From: Candidatus Obscuribacterales bacterium
GTDB lineage: Bacteria; Cyanobacteriota; Vampirovibrionia; Obscuribacterales; Obscuribacteraceae
DNA length: 64,000 nucleotides
NCBI GenBank assembly: GCA_019637435.1
Contig: JAHBVO010000006.1
Span: 124,001 to 188,000, forward strand
Direction: 5' to 3'
This document shows, piece by piece, positions 61,046 to 64,000 of this stretch (positions are counted from its first letter, which is position 1; each line of letters starts with the position of its first letter). A program made the translations under genes and the position numbers. The notes under the pieces were generated by a model. It saw only the letters and a program-made list of their open reading frames with translations, searched no databases and was not told where the DNA came from.

Positions 61046-61684
61046 CTACCTCCACGAAATCGACTTGAAACTGTTTAGCGCTTCGCTCCGCTTCCCATCG
61101 TACTTCGATGACGGAGCGATATATGTCAGTTCTTGAGTCTGCGCGCCGGTTCCATCACGGTCAACAATCATAGAAAGACTCTTCTTGTGGTCTTCGAGAA
61201 ACTCGCCCTCCACAAAAAGCACTCGCTTACCGTTTACTGTCTCCGTCCATCCCTGATCAATTCGAAATTCGGAACTTCTCGTCTTATTGTCGAGAACATT
61301 TCCAAGCGACTTCAACTCGTTATCGTCGAGTCTATGATCCGGGGCTCCAAGAAGCCTGGAGAAGTTAGCCGCTGCGGTTGCGCCAACATCAAGGCCTCGC
61401 TCGTATATCTGAATTCGAGGACTAGTCTCGCTTGCTCCCTTTGGGAAAAACTCGTCATACTTCCGACCCGTGGTGGGATTCTCAGAATGCCGGCCATTTG
61501 TCCAGTTCGCAGGCAGATCGATATTGGCAATCGCGCCGCCGGAGAAACTTTTTCCAGAGCTTCCGCCTCTCGCCGAAGTATCGAACAATTCCGAAATCCA
61601 CGCAGAGGTCTCCGTGGAAGCGGTTTGAACGCTCTGGTCTGAAAAGGAGCCATGATCTGAATGAAGTGAAAAATCTTGTCCCAT
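61046..61684 (-). CDS. Hypothetical protein, no recognised domain
   Basis: 212 residues from ATG 61684 (GGAG upstream). Ser/Gly/Thr-rich N-terminus, then a compact domain with ANIDLPANWTNGR, RLLGAPDHRLDDNELKSLG and VLFVEGEFLEDHKKSL. No signal peptide. It is 84 bases upstream of the LysM-like gene on the same strand, and its disordered N-terminal style is similar, so the two may be a functional pair (for example effector and partner), which is speculation. Confidence 0.6.
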   Translation of the reverse strand: MGQDFSLHSDHGSFSDQSVQTASTETSAWISELFDTSARGGSSGKSFSGGAIANIDLPANWTNGRHSENPTTGRKYDEFFPKGASETSPRIQIYERGLDVGATAAANFSRLLGAPDHRLDDNELKSLGNVLDNKTRSSEFRIDQGWTETVNGKRVLFVEGEFLEDHKKSLSMIVDRDGTGAQTQELTYIAPSSKYDGKRSEALNSFKSISWR

Positions 61685-61797
61685 CGCAACTGCTCCACTT
61701 ACGCACATCAAAATATTAGCCTGGGTCTATCATTAGAACGTGACAGACCGTAAGCTTGTACTTCGACGCTTAAGGGGCAACAGTTTCGGGCGATTGA

Positions 61798-62619
61798 TTA
61801 CATGCCGAGAATGCTGTATCCGCAATCTACGTGAATCACCTCGCCGGTGACACCGGATGCAAGGTCACTCAACAAGTAGAGAACTGATTTTGCAACTTCG
61901 TCTTGCTGCACATTTCTGCGCAGAGGTGCCTTCGCTTCCACCAGTTTCAACATCTCGCCGAAACCGGAAATGCCTTTTGCAGCGAGTGTTTTTACCGGAC
62001 CGGCAGAGACAGCATTGACACGGACTTTATCCTGTCCGAGGTCAGCGGCCAGGTATTGAACACTGGCTTCCAGAGCCGCTTTAGCGACTCCCATTACGTT
62101 GTAGTTCGGAACGACTTTTTCGGCACCGTAATAGGTGAGCGTAACAATCGATCCACCGTTTTTCATCAACGGCAACGCGCGACGTGTTACCGCTGTTAAT
62201 GTGTAGGCGCTGACATCAAGAGCCAGTTTGAAGCCATCACGGGAAGTATCGACGAAGCGACCTTCGAGGTCTTCTCTGTTTGCAAAAGCGACGGCGTGAA
62301 CAACAAAGTCAATGGTTTCCCACTTTTCCGCGAGCTTAGAGAATGATTTGTCGATCTGTTCATCGTTGCCGAGATCGCACATATCCACGAAAGGCGAGTT
62401 GACGCTTTCTGCAAGCGGTTTGATTCTGCGTTCGAGGTTTTCACCCTGATACGTGAACGCCAGTTCGGCACCTTCGTCATAAAGCATCTTGGCGCAATGC
62501 CAGGCGAGACTGTGATCGTTGGCGACGCCGAAAACAATTCCGCGTTTGCCCGCAAGAAGCCCGTCCTTTTTCTGGGTTCTCTTTTCCAAAACCTTGGTGT
62601 TTCCTTCCGGAGATGTCAT
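61798..62619 (-). CDS. fabI: Enoyl-[acyl-carrier-protein] reductase (NADH)
   Basis: 273 residues. KRGIVFGVANDHSLAWHCAK is the FabI cofactor motif, and TYYGAEKVVPNYNVMGVAKA holds the catalytic Tyr-x6-Lys. A short extra N-terminal tail of about 20 residues precedes the domain. It performs the final reduction in fatty acid elongation (type II FAS). It follows the DUF885 gene on the same strand, with a hairpin in the gap. Confidence 0.95.
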   Translation of the reverse strand: MTSPEGNTKVLEKRTQKKDGLLAGKRGIVFGVANDHSLAWHCAKMLYDEGAELAFTYQGENLERRIKPLAESVNSPFVDMCDLGNDEQIDKSFSKLAEKWETIDFVVHAVAFANREDLEGRFVDTSRDGFKLALDVSAYTLTAVTRRALPLMKNGGSIVTLTYYGAEKVVPNYNVMGVAKAALEASVQYLAADLGQDKVRVNAVSAGPVKTLAAKGISGFGEMLKLVEAKAPLRRNVQQDEVAKSVLYLLSDLASGVTGEVIHVDCGYSILGM

Positions 62620-62651
62620 CAGCTCAAGCCCTCATCAATCGAGTATCGCCT

Positions 62652-62677
62652 ACTGGACGGCTTCAAATCCGTCCAGT
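62652..62677. promoter_or_regulatory. Perfect 9-bp inverted repeat between DUF885 gene and fabI
   Basis: ACTGGACGG and CCGTCCAGT are separated by eight bases and lie 33-58 bases upstream of the fabI start. No T run follows on the minus strand, so an operator controlling fabI (or attenuator) is as likely as a terminator. Confidence 0.4.
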
Positions 62678-62712
62678 TCGGGAAAAGCATATTTTATCGT
62701 GACTTTCGGATT

Positions 62713-64000
62713 TCAAAAGTATTTTTTGACTGGTTGCTGCAACATCTTTGCTTCCACCAACACGACTGGCGGGAAACCTTCTTTGAGGAATGCATCGTGA
62801 AACGCGCTGATGCTGTACTTCTCAGGGGCTTTGCTTTCCACTTCTTTACGAAGCGCAAGAATTTGCAGCTTACCGTAAGTGTAAACAAGGTACGTCGGGT
62901 CTGAGGTGCCACGTTTGGTTTCTCGCTCCGCGTTGGCCTTTTCGGTCCACCCCTCTTCCATGAAGAATTTCACGCCTTCAGGAACAGTCATTCCTTTCGT
63001 ATGCATGCGAATCCCTACTATATATCTGCAAACGCGAAGCAAGGCGTCATGTATTTGAATCATACGCAACTTAGGATCACCGTTGTGGAAGCCCTCGTCC
63101 AGCATCATTTGTTCGCAGTAGTGTGCCCAGCCTTCAGCGTTCGACATGCAGCCGAACAATTTGCGCACCGCGCTTGGTGCATGGTTGACCCAGAGAAACT
63201 GCGTATAGTGTCCCGGATATGCCTCATGGACACTGGTGTTTATAAGATCCCCATATGAGAAGCTGCGAAGGTGCTCTTCTGTTCGTTTCGCATCCCAATC
63301 TTTCTCAGGCAAGGTTACATAGAAGTATGCTTCCCGCGCTTTCTTTTCGTAAGGACCGGGGGTGTCCATAGAAGCGAAGCTCAGTGCGCGATTGAAGGCC
63401 GGCGTCTCGTCGACGCGCGCGCGCTCCTCGCTAGGAATTGAACAAATTGGTTTCTCAATACAGTAAGTCCGAATCTCCTCCAGAACCCCGCGTGTCGCAT
63501 CGAGAAGCTTGTCGGCAGAGGGGTGATCGCTCGATATGGACTCGAAGGCCACGGCCGGATCCACATCCGGATTTATCTTCTTGCCGGCCTCGCGAAACTC
63601 GCTCTGCAACTTTCGCAGCTCGGTCATCCCCTCCTCAAGTACTGTGTCCAGTGGCTTTTCAATCAACTCATCGCACAACAATTTGCGACGAAAGTTTTCC
63701 TCGCCATATACAAACGTGCCTTTCGATTTGCCTTGAAGATTTTCTTTGACAAACTTTTGATAATCTTCCAGAGCAGCTATAGCTTTTGCGTTGCTCGCGG
63801 AGAACTGCTGTTTGAGAGCATTGTCGGATATTTTTTCAAACGCTAGCGGAAGCGATTCCTTGAAGAAACCGATCATGCCGGGCAGTTGCTCTAGCGCAAT
63901 ATCGTTATAAATTTCCGGCACCAGATTCGGATCGAGATTCTTCTTACCTTCAACGAGGAGAGCCGGCAGTTTCTCTTCACGCGCAATCACGTGTTTCAAC
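62713..64000 (-). CDS. DUF885 metallopeptidase, partial (N-terminus beyond window)
   Basis: 428 residues visible, open at the right edge, so the start is missing. The signature HEAYPGHYTQFLWVN with NAEGWAHYCEQMMLDEGF (further Glu and His ligands) defines DUF885 proteins, which are predicted zinc metallopeptidases, usually exported. The C-terminus is complete (YSISAFHDAFLKEGFPPVVL). Upstream of fabI on the same strand. Confidence 0.88.
   Translation of the reverse strand, partial: LKHVIAREEKLPALLVEGKKNLDPNLVPEIYNDIALEQLPGMIGFFKESLPLAFEKISDNALKQQFSASNAKAIAALEDYQKFVKENLQGKSKGTFVYGEENFRRKLLCDELIEKPLDTVLEEGMTELRKLQSEFREAGKKINPDVDPAVAFESISSDHPSADKLLDATRGVLEEIRTYCIEKPICSIPSEERARVDETPAFNRALSFASMDTPGPYEKKAREAYFYVTLPEKDWDAKRTEEHLRSFSYGDLINTSVHEAYPGHYTQFLWVNHAPSAVRKLFGCMSNAEGWAHYCEQMMLDEGFHNGDPKLRMIQIHDALLRVCRYIVGIRMHTKGMTVPEGVKFFMEEGWTEKANAERETKRGTSDPTYLVYTYGKLQILALRKEVESKAPEKYSISAFHDAFLKEGFPPVVLVEAKMLQQPVKKYF

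Noticed and set aside
1..64000. CRISPR array, tRNA, rRNA or insertion sequence
   Set aside because: No regular direct repeats with spacers, no cloverleaf-like sequence, no transposase motif and no terminal inverted repeats with target duplication were seen by reading.

Overview
The window reads as a stretch of chromosome from a non-photosynthetic member of the cyanobacterial lineage, most likely Vampirovibrionia/Melainabacteria and probably Obscuribacterales. This is an inference. It rests on the plant/cyanobacterial type IspH with its N-terminal YHRKGFG stretch, an oxygen-dependent protoporphyrinogen oxidase beside hemE, a Ppx/GppA phosphatase, a short stand-alone RRM protein, TM-anchored Ser/Thr kinases, and very large DG-rich proteins with LysM and papain-like domains. 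Base composition is close to half GC. I saw no rRNA, tRNA, CRISPR array, transposase, integrase or phage gene, so the window looks like core plus lineage-specific chromosome rather than an island.

Layout. Bases 1-11163 are one long minus-strand block. In transcription order it holds an alpha/beta hydrolase with a Cys nucleophile, an enolase-superfamily dipeptide epimerase, a GH3-type acyl-amide synthetase, an SDR, an Mpo1-like dioxygenase, two more SDRs, two tandem paralogous His-rich membrane proteins, a small membrane protein and a GT-C type glycosyltransferase cut by the window edge. It looks like an uncharacterised pathway acting on a lipid or an acyl-amino acid. Bases 11473-13734 (+) carry a TenA/CADD-like protein, an ICMT-like membrane methyltransferase and an exported SRPBCC protein. 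Bases 13744-18040 (-) are hemE-hemG-ppx, tightly coupled. Bases 18111-19990 (+) are a thioredoxin-reductase-like flavoprotein without its CxxC, coupled to a membrane zinc-ribbon protein. An RDD protein follows on the minus strand.

Bases 20964-25354 (+) encode two translationally coupled membrane histidine kinases with complementary defects. The first has an intact ATP-binding domain but Glu in place of the phosphoacceptor His. The second has the His but a degenerate ATP-binding domain. ispH follows on the opposite strand. Bases 27471-33381 (+) hold two giant low-complexity proteins. One ends in a coiled coil and a restriction-endonuclease-like domain. The other has a pseudo-receiver, thirteen copies of a short W-G-D-L motif and a C-terminal membrane anchor. 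Bases 33413-37904 (-) carry a pterin dehydratase, a TM2/zinc-ribbon protein, an HtrA protease and a YkgJ-type cysteine-cluster protein.

Bases 37998-42932 (+) carry a large membrane protein, a UPF0158 protein and a TPR/zinc-ribbon protein. An 822-residue DG-rich protein (-) and a two-domain lipoprotein (+) follow. Bases 46922-51146 (+) contain several unknowns, including an overlapping trio (83-aa protein, 39-aa membrane microprotein, lipoyl-less E2-like acyltransferase), an RRM protein and an exported protein. Bases 51167-53699 (-) are tdh-kbl for threonine catabolism. Bases 54387-57355 (-) are two coupled membrane Ser/Thr kinases. A TadE-like/GH114 fusion (+), a LysM/papain-like protein, an unknown protein, fabI and a DUF885 metallopeptidase cut by the right edge (all -) complete the window.

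The strongest candidates for undescribed biology are the split histidine-kinase pair, the W-G-D-L repeat protein with its endonuclease-like neighbour, and the GH3/epimerase/SDR/His-rich-membrane-protein cluster.
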